From the NCBI RefSeq assembly GCF_029227915.1, contig NC_079877.1, forward strand, positions 12,401,351-12,461,350: DNA of 60,000 bases, given 5' to 3'. Below are positions 10,855 to 23,400 of this stretch, one piece after another. Under the pieces are notes generated by a model that was not told the DNA's origin, made no database searches, and saw only the letters and a program-made list of their open reading frames with translations. The position numbers were made by a program, and so were the translations under genes. This DNA is from Hydractinia symbiolongicarpus. Taxonomy: Eukaryota; Cnidaria; Hydrozoa; Anthoathecata; Hydractiniidae. How positions within the stretch are numbered: position 1 is the first letter of the stretch; every line of letters begins with the position of its first letter.

Positions 10855-13800
10855 TCATAGTATTATACATTTTGCTTTCATCTTGCATGCTTCTGTCAAC
10901 ACAGAATCAATTTTTTGAATTTTTTCCTCCACAACTTTGTTTTTATTTTCAATTATTATCAACTTCTCATCAATGTCTTGCTGAAAAGAAAAGAATTGGT
11001 TATCCTTCAACTCCATGTTTTCTTGTCTTAACTCGTTTAACCTTTGCTCCATGTCCTCTTTATACGCTTGAAAAGCTTGGTTAAGTAAGTTCATATGCTT
11101 CTTTTGAGCTTCTTCCATATGTTTGTTGTATTCGTTGATGTTTATCTGTTGTAGAAGACATTTGGATGAGACACAGTTGTTTAATTTTAATAATATGATA
11201 TCTCTTGCACAATAAGGAAACTGTACAAAATTAGTCAGCAGTCAATTTAACTTACTAGTTCTGTGCAACCACAATGTTCGAATTCACACGGAGCAAATCT
11301 GTATTGACATTCCTGCAATCTGTGTTGAGATAACTACAAAGAAGTTTTATCTACAAATTACTTCGATTTCACTATTCACCATGGTCACTTTTAAGTGTCT
11401 TACACCTAAATCCGCCCCTGAAACGTCTCGTCTTAAACAATAAACTTTTCACAAGCGCCTTCTTCTATGAATAATTGTAGTGAATGCTTTATTCAAATAA
11501 AGCTAGCAATAAGAATTGGTGACATTATTTAGCATGTATGAACATAAGAAGGAATCGATTTTATACCTGAAATCTACCATAGTAAATGTTAATTATAAAA
11601 AAATGAATATTGAAAGAAACGCCTCGATCAAGCCTTTTTTAAAATAAATGTTCTTTGCATGGTTAAGAATAAAAATGATCCAGGCGTTTATTCAAAACAA
11701 TATCCTACATGTTTTATGCTCATGTTCTACATTCAATGCACTTACCTCTCTTCTCGTTGTTTCAACATCACAATCCTCACAAAATACAGGAAATTCTTCA
11801 CAAGATAATTTGTGACTCTAAAGAAGTGTAAAAGCATTAATCTAACAAGCAAAACATTCAATCGTAAATGGTGTGTTGATATAAATGGAATACTTCTCTG
11901 TTGTTGTATTTTTTTCCACATAAATGGCAACATTTTACTTTTTCTTTACAAGTTTCATGATGTTCCTATGGTAAAAATGTGAGGAATTAGTCACAAATCA
12001 AAGAGTGTCAGCTGAACGTCATTACGACGTAAGGGAGGGAGAGAGGAGGGATGGAGGGATGGAGGGATGCAAATCTTTCGATGTTAACAGAAACTGATTT
12101 GTCATCCGCACATTTCGCATGACCGATTGCGTGAGTGTTTGCGATTCTGACGTTTAGATCGGGGAGGAGAAGGAAAGAAGGGGTAAAATCTAAACGCTAG
12201 TTGAATGTGTTTTATTAGATTCTTGCACACTTGAAAATTTAAAAACAAAGACTAACACACGAAGTACTTTGTTTCAGATGTTTGTTACTTACATTTTTGT
12301 TTTTCAAATGATACGTTTCCTTGCAGCTATCGCATTCCATTGGTCGAAATAAGCACGTGCTTTCGTGCTCTTTTAGATCAATATATTCAAATTCTTCATT
12401 ACAATAAGCGCAAGTTGGTAACGTGTGCTTTGCAGAAGACATGTGTTGCTAAAATGGATGTTTTAAAATGTGCTACATTTAAGTGTCATCGTTTTAAAGT
12501 TACAAAAATGGAGCCAAATGGTATTTGAAGCATAGTAAAGTAATACGTTTGCGTCCGTATTTGTACAAAGAATATTGCAATGAAATGGTGGACTCTAGAA
12601 TATTTTGGTTTGGACAACTCGGTTTCCATTAAAGTCAGTAATCTCCGTGAAACAGTTATTTGCAACTGTTGAAGAGATAATCTCTACAACTTTTGCTGTG
12701 CAAGATCTCCTGCGTTGTTTTGTTTCACAACATGTGTTTCCGATAATTTCGAACGGCGACTGTTGTACAACATCTTGTTTGAATTTTGCACAACTGTTGT
12801 TTAACACCTTTTATGTTAAATGTAAATTTGTGTTTGCAGCAAGCCTTATCCATGAAAGATGGAAATGTTTCTGAACATAGGATTAATTCTTATGAGGAGG
12901 TTGTAAAGTGTCACCAAAATGCAAGAAAAACCCGTGTAACTTGCGCACACAATGTTTGTATATGAACTATATTGAATTGCTTAAAGTTTAAATCAGCAAT
13001 GCTTGTTTTATACATGGTTGCACAGAGGATACTTCTAGACAACTTTCAGATTATTAACTCTACCAGTGCGCATGGGGCATAGATTTGCGCATAGTCGGCG
13101 GTGATTTGTACTCTTTGCGCATGCCTAATGAAATGTCGCCTGTACTTCTTTGAAGTATAGCAAAAAAACGCAGCATAAACTAGAACAGTTTCAAATGTTC
13201 GTCTCTTTTGGAATGACCCTTCATTCAAGATATTAAACAACATCGGTTATGGAGATTGCATGGTTCTTTTTTAAAAGTGTTACCGTTCGTATGAGTAAAT
13301 GATCTTTCGTTAAAAGATGAGAATTACTTAATATAATGTTTGGTTAGATAACCTGTTCTTAAATGTATTATACCATGTAACATTTCAATATGCTTTATGC
13401 TTAGTAAAATAATTATCAGGACGTATTTCTTGCAGATAAACCCGAACTGTAAGCTGTAATCATTGCACGTGTAATCATTGCATACAGTAAAACCAAATGT
13501 TTCACTCTTTTCTTTTTAATTGCGTCGGTACTGCCCTATTTTGGTAAACAATAAATTTACAATTAAGTATTAACATTCGAAATAGACTTACCTGTTTAAA
13601 ACGAAGCTTGTACTGATGTCCGCAGTATTTACAAACTTCAATTCTATGTGGACATGATTCTTCATGCTCTGCAGCAGAACTTTCTTGAACCTCCATCTTA
13701 CATCCACGGTGTCGACACGTTACAATGGAGTGTCGACATTCTTGTAGATGCTCCTGGGGAAAATTAGGACTGTGATAGTACAAAAAAAATTATAGGAAAC

Positions 13801-14000
13801 AATTGTATTTCATATTTGGAGTTAGATATAATATTACCGTACAGGTTACAATGATAATCAGTTCTTTGATCTGTTTATACATCTTTTACTTACCCCTAAG
13901 TGTAAACTTGATCCTGTCCAGCTGCACCCTTTGTTGTTACAGGGAATAAAACTGGGCTTCCTGATGTGTTGCAACGTTTCATTGTCATCCATATTGTTAC
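10855..14000 (-). CDS. TRAF-type zinc-finger and coiled-coil protein, 5' part not found
   Basis: Seven exons: 13894-14000, 13592-13753, 12293-12448, 11894-11965, 11746-11817, 11256-11333 and 10855-11145. All six internal junctions are phase 0 with GT-AG borders, giving 311 codons before the stop. The first exon opens NNMDDNETLQ and has GCSWTG, the usual link between a RING and the first TRAF zinc finger. Exons 2-6 carry repeated C-x2-6-C...H-x3-C fingers, and the last exon is a Glu/Lys/Gln coiled coil ending KAKCIIL. TRAF proteins are cytoplasmic adaptors and often E3 ligases acting below TNF/IL-1/Toll-type receptors. The first exon needs a preceding phase-1 exon (acceptor at 14001), so a RING exon should lie upstream, but I could not find it. 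A C-terminal MATH domain is also absent from view, so this may be a TRAF-like zinc-finger protein without MATH. Confidence 0.8.
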
Positions 14001-16089
14001 CTGAAGAAGGAGGCACCAACAATCTTGAAACTTTCAATTTCCATTAAATTTCAATAAATTTTGTGCAATAAGAGCATTAAGAAAAACGTTTGTTAGGATT
14101 TCAGACTGTAAAAAATTATTTACTGGCATTTTAGCGAGGTTTTTGTTACAAATAGGGGTTTAACTGGTGATGGGCGGAATTATATGTGAAATGAAGGAAA
14201 TACGTTTTGATTGGAAGCCAGGAAATGCAATTAACTTTGCTTCTGTGCTTCTTGAAATAAAATCTGCTACATCGATTTGTTACTTAATAATTATAACTAT
14301 TTAAGTTTTCATAAGGCGATGAGATCAAATTTTCAGCAGCGGAAGAAAAAAGAGCTAAGGAAAGCTGCGTTGACTCTGTGAAAGCTATAAGATAAACAGA
14401 TAAAAATTAGATGTGACTCACGAAGTCATTGTTGATGTGCTTTTTCCAGTTAAATGAAACTAAAAAGGTTAGTAAATATGGCGGAGTCAACTGTGAAATA
14501 ATGTTCAGTCAGGATTGTAAACGCTATCTCGTTTTAAAACGCTACCGCGCTATGTTTGTAAACGGGACCATCCCGATTGTAAGCGTTCCAGGGGCAGCTA
14601 TTTGGAGCACAGAAATCATCTTTTTGAAAACCCTAAGCATTTTATTAAATTTTAAGCTTTGGCAAATTTCTGAAAATTTGTTATATTTAACTTGCAACGC
14701 AAAAATATGCGTTTGTTCTTAAACATTCCAAAACAAGAATGTTCAATTATTTGGCTGGTTGAAAAGCAAATTACAGTCTTCTCCTTTTTATTTTTAAGAA
14801 TATTCTTGCTTTTGTTGCTGCGTCCGCCCTTGCTTGTGTTTTCTAGTCCACACTACAAAATTTATACTGCGAGAAGATAATAAGATATGCGGGACTCAAT
14901 AATACATTTTGATATCTTGCATCGATACGGTCTTTTTCTTGTGTTTGCGTTACAAGTGTGAACCAACACATTCCAAGTTAATTCACTTCACAAAAATATC
15001 AACCTAATTTTTTTTACCATGATTTTTTAATCAGTTCATCCCATTTTAAAACAAGACAAAAATTGAAAATCAGGTTGTCTTGCAAACAGGACGGTGATTT
15101 TCATCAAGACATAGCAATACCAATCTGCATATTCTGACGCTATAGATGAACTCCTGCGTGATGTTATTTTTTAAACTTTTCAGCGGTAAACTCATTGACT
15201 CTGACATTTGCGTGGCAGAAAGAAAGATGTTAGGATGTGGTGCAAAGAGGTCTTTTTTTGTGGATTTCTTCTCGCGGAAACATCGTTTGAGGTTTTAAAC
15301 TATTATCGCGTACAGATTGATGCCTTCTGATTAATATGAAATCATTTAAAGTCCTAATAATGCCTCCGTGTGACAAAAAACATTTTGCTCAACCTAGTCC
15401 CCCCATCTTTTTTCTTGCTATGGAGACGCCATTATTACGGCTAAAAATGTAAACAAAGGAATTCATCTCTGAATGGTTTATTAACAAAAAGCAAAAATTT
15501 GGTAAGGTTTTTGAGTTGTATAGCTTTCCTAAATTCGGAGCTATATTTATTAACTCGAGATTCAATGTTTGACTTCAAACAATTAAAGGGAATAACCTTA
15601 CATGGTTTTATCGTGTTAACTATTTACATGTTTGTTGTTGTTGTTTGTTGTTTGTTTTTATAAGCAAGTGAAAATCTGCAATTAGGCTGCGATATGCTTA
15701 TCCAGTGCCATAACCACAATTTTAATGGGAGGGGGGGGACTATATAAAAAATGTTTATATATAAATATCGCTTTATATAATGGCTACCCGAGGCGCCTTC
15801 ATGGTGGGTAACGAGTTTAAAATTTTCCAATTTTCCATCTCTAGATTGGCGGAAAATTCCCTTCCAGACGTCAACGATCCCATGGTTCAATATTATAAAT
15901 CACGATGAATGTTTCGGTATTTTTGTAATTTAGAAAGTCTGCATTGTTTAATTGGCATCAAAATTTAGATAAAAATTTCCATCAGAAACCCATTCGGACT
16001 TTTTAAAAGCCCCCATAAAGCATTCAGTGAATTTTATAATAATGATCTATGGGAAGGATCCGAATATTCCCAAACAACTTTCTCTCTTT
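14001..16089. other. Intergenic or 5' intron of the TRAF-like gene
   Basis: No exon could be supported on either strand. A 97-codon plus ORF at 14429-14722 has no domain. If the TRAF-like gene has a RING exon, this stretch or the DNA beyond it would be intron. Confidence 0.45.
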
Positions 16090-16284
16090 TTAATAAATTT
16101 GTTTACTACTTCTACTGTATGATTTGTGAATATGTATTAGCATCAGATGATTTATCCGTATACCAGTGGTTGTATGTCGAAGGTAAGTTTTTATGCGGTT
16201 CAAAGCTGAAAAACATCGTTCGCTAACAGCATTTGTTGCAGGCATAACCAACATCACTTTTCCCACTTTTATAACTTCTAACAA
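16090..16284 (-). pseudogene. hAT transposase fragment, C-terminal dimerisation region
   Basis: The 64-codon piece contains ATNAVSERCFSALNRIKTYL followed by a Leu/Ile-rich LMLIHIH end. This is the signature of the hAT-family C-terminal dimerisation domain (SNA..ER.FSALKRIKTYLR in general knowledge). No DDE catalytic region or zinc-BED domain is found nearby, so this is a dead 3' remnant. Confidence 0.8.
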
Positions 16285-16349
16285 AAGAAACGCTTCGGTT
16301 CTGGTAGATTAAAGTAGTTTTCTTGGGTTATCTAACTTTTGGAGAAATG

Positions 16350-16440
16350 ACACTAAATCTGTCTCTCTTTCTTTCTTTCTTTTTCTCTCTCTCTCTGTCT
16401 TTTTTTTTATAGGAAAATTATTGGGGGGGGGGCTGTGCCC
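16350..16440 (+). repeat. Pyrimidine-rich microsatellite and G-run
   Basis: TTTC and TC repeats (about 16365-16410) precede a run of G at about 16424-16432. Low-complexity DNA only. Confidence 0.7.
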
Positions 16441-16540
16441 AACTGCTCCCCCTCCCTCTGGCGGTTACGGCACTGTTATCGTATTAGTCCTGCTCTTACC
16501 TTAAACAAGGCAAGTTAAGGGTTTTTATGTATCAGAAAAT

Positions 16541-16935
16541 ACATACCGTAATGATCCGATTAAGCGCCCAGCATTATTTAAACGCCCCTCGTTCAATAAG
16601 CGCCCGGCGCTTTTAAGCGTCCCCCTCGAACAAGCGCCCACCTGAAAAGGGGGCACTTAATCGAAAACTACCCTGAGAAATTGGGCGCTTATTTAAAAAT
16701 TTTACTTTCTTATATTGAGAACCTTAGAGAGACTAAACTTCATTTTGTTACATATTTTGTTCAGTTTTACTATTTAGGAAAAAAATTAAAATTACCGTTG
16801 TCTTTAATTTGTACAAACTTAGGAAAAATTTATAAGCGCCCAGCATTTTTTAAGCGCTTCCCTCGATTAAGCGCCCATGCAAAAAATCCATTTGATAAGC
16901 GCTCAGGGCGCTTGTTCAAATCATTACGGTATGTC
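16541..16935. mobile_element. MITE with ACATACCGTAATGAT termini and AAGCGCCC repeats
   Basis: Starts with ACATACCGTAATGAT and ends with its reverse complement ATCATTACGGTATGT. The interior contains many copies of AAGCGCCC or GGGCGCTT in both orientations. It has no coding capacity, about 395 bases. Sequences of this look are widespread in marine invertebrate genomes (general knowledge); the mobilising transposase family is not determined. Confidence 0.65.
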
Positions 16936-19630
16936 TAATTAAAATACCCATAACAGAAGAAAAACACACTAAGAAGGATTCACAAAACTGGACAGCACAT
17001 ACCTCAAAATTCCCCCATCTGATCCTGGATATGTATATTTTCTACTTAAAAGTGCTTATTGTGCGCATGCCCATTGTTCTCAAAGCAAAATCAAAACATT
17101 ATATCGCACGAAAAGTGGTACATATACGTGAAATGTAATCTGGATGTGGGTACTTGAAAAAAAAGGGAAAAAGAACGTCAGACGACTCTACTTACATATT
17201 TCATTGCGATCAATATTCTTGAAGTAGAAGCCCATTATACTTCAAGACGTTCTCTCTTCCGCGTTTATGTTTGATTCACAATAAGCAATTACACGAGTTA
17301 TAAAAATTTTATTATTCAAAAGAAAAGTATTTTTATGTGCCGAATGCGGTTAAATAAACATTAGTATTAACGAACCGTGCGTGGCCGTGAAGCAAAAACG
17401 TGATATGTGGCACGTACTTTGACCAGCATTAAGTATACCACTGTGATGATTGTGTGGACATCAAGAATGTGCACACATCATGACTGGGTGCACCCACGTT
17501 TCCACGCGCTTTTGTCTTTTGGATATGAGAAACCCCTGGGACGAGAATGGATTGTTTGTTAAATATTATGTGTTAAGACATTCTTCTCCAGGCCCCTGTA
17601 GAAGGTTGAAAAATCCTCGTTTGTAAGGGGGATGTAAAAGTTTTATTGGACATATACAGGGATGCGGTTTATACGTTTACAAATATGATGAATGCAGTTT
17701 GTTATGTAAGGTCACTAAACAGCCAATACACATCTCATCTTTTTATTTGCAGGCTTCCTTCCTCCTTTGTTGCGCCGAGAAGGTAACATACATCAAAGGA
17801 TAGATTTTATGATGTTTTACTTATTTTGATTTCTTTGTTATGTTCTAGCAGCTGCAGGATTAGTATTTTTATATATGTGTACATTTTATAAGTACATAAT
17901 GTAAACACGAGTATTTATTCTAACTCTGTGTGAAATAGCAGACATGAAGCAAACGAACTTGCAAGTAAAAAATAAAGAACGGGCTTGTACAACTTCCCTG
18001 AACCGTGAAAATTGTGACAAGCAAAAGAAGGACACAGAGTTGCCATTCAACTTACCTTTGAATAGATTATTATTTGCTCGTAATTCACCGGAAAAATAAC
18101 ACAGAAGTTAAGAAGACAAATAGGCAAAGCAGTTTCGCAAAAATTTTAAATCAACTACGTACCATATATGGCTATCCAGTATCTATCTTCCATTATAATT
18201 AATTAAACATAACAAAACTTCCTCGCTTCATGTTAGTGTCTTTTGATTGAATTTTGCAAAAACATTGAAATTATATTGCACATTATAACCACTCGTTAAC
18301 TTGATAAACAAGTATGTACTCACGGAATCCAATTCATATGACATTTTTTCTGGTCAAATTGTCAACAGTAACACAAAGTATAGCTAAATATAGAATGACT
18401 GAATCGTGGACTTTTATTGTAGTTGAAAAGTTAAGTAAACGGGGGTAAATCTTGTTAAACTGAATTTTGGAAAAATAAAATTTTCTTCCAAGGGTGAGCT
18501 CAATGATGAGCATAACTTGTACTAAAGACTTTTTCTTAACGTCCACGATTTATTTTAACATCCTATCTACCATATTTTATTTACTTATTACTTTACTATT
18601 ATTTACTAATAAACATGGCGCCATGGATTGAGACCTCCTGACATTGACCAACATCCAGCATATTATCCACGTCACTAAAATCACATTCTTTTATGTTGAA
18701 AATTTTATGTGGTGTTGTTCGTTACATCAATGCATGCTTGATGTAGCTTTGCAGACGCCTAAGGAGTCGATTACGCGCACTCGAAGTAAAAACTTGAAAA
18801 TCTCTCGCTGGCGTGAGTTTCATTCTGGGTACGTGTTAACTTGCAATTATGTGATAACGTGGCTTGGTTGTTTCGCCTAATTATTATTTCGGCATTGTCG
18901 TGAGGGTGGATGAATAAGTAATTTTTTTATTATCAATTTAATTTTTTTATCAGCCAGGTTTACCACAGGCTCGGAAAAAAATCTATCGCTTTTCTTTAGC
19001 GCCAGTAATTATACTCATAACTTTATAATTTCATAAATGTCACTTCATATTTTCGTTTCAATAATGCTGTAATAATTACCACAGGATAAATTCTTACTTA
19101 ACCCGTCCTTATATAACATTCCTTATTTGTTGGTAGTGTATTAGTGTATTAACAGCTTTATCTGTCCTTTATTTATCGCATTTCGTTTGCTCATAACACG
19201 GCTTTTTCTCGCGTACAGACTGACAAAATACAGGTTTAGCGATGATGCCAGGGTTTTGCTGGACAAAAAATTGATTTCAATTTTTAGACAAGTGCAATAA
19301 TTTTTGTTTTAATGTTCGTGAGCACATATTTTGTATTAAAAATGTTTGTACCTGTGATATACTGCTTATTATCCTTTTTACACAGCTGAGCTCATGCATT
19401 TCGAACTCCCATAATTCGAGAAATCTTGTAAATTAAACAGATTTTTGATTCCATTGGCCGTATTTTTCACCATGTGTAATTTAAATGTTGCAAGGTGGGA
19501 ATAGTTTTCAATTCGAACCCTGGAATTGGAATGTTTTTACGTATTTAAATATTTGGAAAGCTTCTTGAGTTTTGTTATTCGCAGCGGATACGAACAAATT
19601 GGCAACAACAAAAAAGCACAGCAAAGTTAC
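16936..19630. other. Intergenic, no gene seen
   Basis: No ORF with a domain. A 30-base stretch at about 17754-17783 is flanked by a good acceptor and donor on the plus strand (TTTGCAG / GTAACA) but has no partner exons. The rest is AT-rich DNA. Confidence 0.45.
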
Positions 19631-19634
19631 TTAA

Positions 19635-20110
19635 TGACAATACAACCTTCTATTAGCGGACAACATTTATAATGGATACAAGTGAAATAACAGACCCTCA
19701 TAACTAAACCTCTTTGTAGCGGCACTTTAAGAGCAGACACATCTGTGTCTAGCAGACGTCTAAATTTACAATACACATTGGAGAATTGACACTTTAAAGT
19801 GCTGGAACGGTCAATAATTGTCCATTTAAACAATTCTTTCAAGAAGTGTGTATGCGCTTACCCAAGACATTTGCTTTTCATTATCGTTTAATTGTTGTAA
19901 TTTGGGAAAAAGAGCGTGTCGGCAATTTTTCGAGGTCCAGATAGTATCCGCTATAGAGAGTTATAATACAGTGAACTCTCGATATAGCTTTAAGAAACTC
20001 TTTTAAATCCTTCCTATATAACAAACCTCCAATATAGTTAAATCTCGATTTAACGAGCCAATTTTTTTGTCCCTCAAACTCAAAAAACATGGATATAACG
20101 AGCTTAAGAC
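19635..20110. mobile_element. Degenerate DNA-transposon ends, pogo/Tigger-like
   Basis: Contains CTTCTATTAGCGGACAAC, several CTCGATATA / CTCGATTTAACGAG blocks and TACAGTGAACTCTCGATATA (about 19968-19987). CAGT..AA.CTCGATATAACGA ends are typical of pogo/Tigger elements (general knowledge). No transposase reading frame is seen, and exact borders and target duplications could not be fixed. Confidence 0.4.
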
Positions 20111-20419
20111 ACTATATGTAACAGAAACCGGGCAATGCATCATCGGTTTCAATGTTATGTTTTACAAACACAACAGTGTCTTCTAAATAGAACTGTTCAA
20201 ACTATAGAAATATTAGTAGAACCAGCAGCAGAACAAAAACTCTCAGATATCATTTTGCCAATAAGATTTTCATCAGCCATATTTTCTTATGGAAAATGCT
20301 TATAAAACAAGTGTTAAAGCCAATGATTTCCAAGAGATAATTCGCTAGGTTTATGAAGACGCTGCTTGTGTAATGTAAACAAAAATTCAAAAATGCTGCT
20401 AATGAAATTAATCAAATAG

Positions 20420-20449
20420 TGACGTCAAATTAATCAAATATTGACGTCA
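20420..20449 (+). promoter_or_regulatory. Two tandem CRE palindromes upstream of the Ig receptor gene
   Basis: TGACGTCA occurs at 20420-20427 and 20442-20449, each at the end of a 22-base direct repeat (AATTAATCAAATA..TGACGTCA). They end 29 bases before the start codon at 20479. TGACGTCA is the classical CREB/ATF site. It also occurs in interspersed repeats in this window, so a repeat origin is possible. Confidence 0.45.
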
Positions 20450-20478
20450 AAGTAGTGCTTATTAACTTAACAAATTGC

Positions 20479-23400
20479 ATGCATGTTGCGTTTAAAATGT
20501 GGTTAGAGCTGCTCGTGCTCTTTTACCTTGCTGCATCGTCAGGTAAGTATATATTGCATTCAGAATGTTCTCACTGGTTTTTGCATTGTCCAGATATCTG
20601 ATGTGTTAGAATGTGCTCCATGCTATCGACACACTTTTTCTCAATTAATAGTTTGAATTGCCAAAGTAATCTTGGTTTTAGTACATTTCGATTGAACAAA
20701 ATGTCACTGTTAACATCGTATATCTTTCACCACTGTTGGGTTATGTCCTTTCTTTATTTTTCCTTTTCAGGCGCCATCAAATCTGGCTCGGAATCCACAT
20801 TATATGTCTCTCTTGGTGAATCTGCCATTTTGAAGTGCTGTGTAGATCCAAACACAGAAGAATATGATGGATTCTTTAACGCAGATGAAAAGCAAATCAG
20901 CAATTTGGATGGGATAGAAAATTATGAGTTTACTGAAACGATTGTTTCAGAAAACAAAAAATGTCATAACTTAACCATTAAACAGATGAGTGCGGAATTA
21001 GTTGGAGAATATATCTGCAAAACAAAGAAAAATGATGTCATAATCTTTCGCTTATTTTTAGACGGTAAAGCTATGTATTTCTAATTAAGACTATATTTCC
21101 AAGTGCACAAGCAAGCGTCCTAACCATTAAAGGTCAGGAAATAGCCAGGCAAGAATCTGGCAAAAGCAGCCAAAATGTTGGACCGCTATAAAACTTTAAG
21201 GCTTGGTTGCAATCATAAAAAGGGCGTAAAATGTTTTAGAAAGAAGATGAAATGGGCTACCCAACGGCGCCAAACCTATCTAGGTCTTGTCTTAGCCTTT
21301 AACCGCATTCCAAATTTCTAGAAAATTTATTGACTGAAAAAAGGGTTTTACCAAAAATTCTCTACACCTCATGGGGTAAGATTTATACCGGTTAGGCCCT
21401 CCATTCTCAATAAAATAGCATATTACGGGATAATTGTTGTGCCAAAGTAAGACGTTTGCCTTTTTTTCCTTTGTGTATTTTCTGCTAAAGATAACAATTG
21501 CGTTGGTACAACAAGTGTATTTGAAAATAGACTTTGTTTTTTTTAGCATCTATTGATTCTGTGAAGTCACCTCAAATACTGACAAACAAGAATAACACAA
21601 TACATATTTCTGTCCACGGCAAGCCGTTTCCTAGTATTGACTGGATTAGGTATGTGGATGGTGAAGACAAACCAATTGCAAAATATGATTCACAGAAAAA
21701 AGAAATGACATTAGGTATGTACTTTGTAGTTTTATTATGGTAATGGAGCGTGTGTCAGTCACGTTTTTTTCACAAGAAACATGCACACAAGAAACATAGG
21801 CTCAAATTAGCAAAAAACTAAGAAACATCTAAGAAACATGGGCAGGCTCAGAAAGGCAAGAAACTATTATTTTCTAAGACACATTCTTCTCAAAGAACCA
21901 CAAACTAAATAGAAAGAAAGTCAAACAAATCAAAAATTGTTCCATCATCTGCACCCCCTTTTTCATGAATAACAGAGGAAGGTCCAACCAATGTTTTGTG
22001 GGTTTGTAAAACGATATCTTTGCTGCGCATGTGCAAAAACAAGTTTTCATTATGGGTGTAAGAGCATAGCAAATAGTGAAAAAAAAGCAGCGAAAGTTGT
22101 ATGCACCTTTTTATGATGAAAGATACTCACAGGAAAACACTTGCATCGATTATTCTCAGGCATGTTTTTAAAACAATTCAGAATAAGAAACAATTAAGGA
22201 ACATTTGAGGCTTTTTCTTGAAAAAACTAAGATACATTGAGCCTAAGCCCAAATGCATGTTTCTTGCAAAAAATAAAAACGTGTAATGCTTTTCAACTCG
22301 TTAAGAATTAATAATTAATTTTTGAATATTCTCTAAAAACATTTCTCTTGTCGTAAAGGCAAGGAAAGTTATAGAATCTCTCAAATCAATGGAAGTTTGA
22401 AAATTGCAAATCCGACAAGGTATGACCAAGGGATGTATCACGTTTTTGTACACAAGAAGATGTCCAAAATTCAAAAATCGATTGAAGTTCGAGTAGAAGG
22501 TAGGAAAACTGACTTTGTCTGCTTCTATTTTCTTCAATTGCGTTTTCTTTAGTTGTTTTTGCTTTTCTTTGCTTTCTGTGTGTTTGTTTGTTTTTTCTTT
22601 TCTTTGTTTATTTGTTTGTTTTTTCTTTTCTTTGTTTATTTGTTTGTTTTTTCGTTTGTTTGTTTGGTTGTTTGTCTTGTTGGTTGGTTGGTTGTTTGGT
22701 TGTTTGTTTGGTTGGTTGTTTGTTTGTTTGTTTGTTTGGTTGGTTGGTTGTTTGTTTGGTTGTTTGTTTGCTTGGTTGTTTGACTGGTTGTTTGGTTGTT
22801 TGTTTGGTTGGTTGTTTGTTTGTTTGTTTGTTTGGTTGGTTGTTTGTTTGTTTGTTTGTTTGTTTGGTTGTTTGTCTGGTTGGTTGTTTGACTGGTTGGT
22901 TGGTTGGTTGGTTGTTTGTTTTGTTGTTTGTTTGGTTGTTTGTTTGGTTGTTTGTCCGGTTGGTTGTTTGTTTGGTTGTTTGTTTGGTTGTTTGTTTGTT
23001 TGGTTGTTTGTCTGGTTGGTTGTTTGTCTGGTTGGTTGGTTGTTTGTTTGGTTGTTTGTTTGTTTGGTTGTTTGTCTGGTTGGTTGGTTGGTTGTTTGGT
23101 TGTTTGTTGGGTTGGTTGTTTGTTTTTTTTGGTTGGTTGGTTGTTTGTTTGGTTGTTTGTTTGCTTGGTTGTTTGACTGGTTGTTTGGTTGTTTGTTTGG
23201 TTAGTTGTTTGTTTGTTTGTTTGTTTGTTTGTTTGGTTGGTTGGTTGGTTGGTTGGTTGGTTGGTTGTTTGTTTGTTTGTTTGTTTGTTTGTTTGTTTGT
23301 TTGTTTGTTTGTTTGTTTGTTTGTTTGTTTGTTTGTTTGTTTGTTTGTTTGTTTGTTTGTTTGTTTGTTTGTTTGTTTGTTTGTTTGTTTGTTTGTTTGT

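Noticed and set aside
12595-12874. Overlapping ORFs on both strands
   Set aside because: Lies in an intron of the TRAF-like gene; mirror-image ORFs without domains.
14429-14722. 97-codon plus ORF
   Set aside because: No recognisable domain or splice context.
17754-17783. Mini-exon flanked by TTTGCAG and GTAACA on the plus strand
   Set aside because: No partner exons; too short to support alone.
18069-18130. Possible upstream exon of the TRAF-like gene (donor GTAAGT, phase 1, ...NNNLFK)
   Set aside because: No acceptor, no start codon and an in-frame stop just upstream; no RING cysteines.
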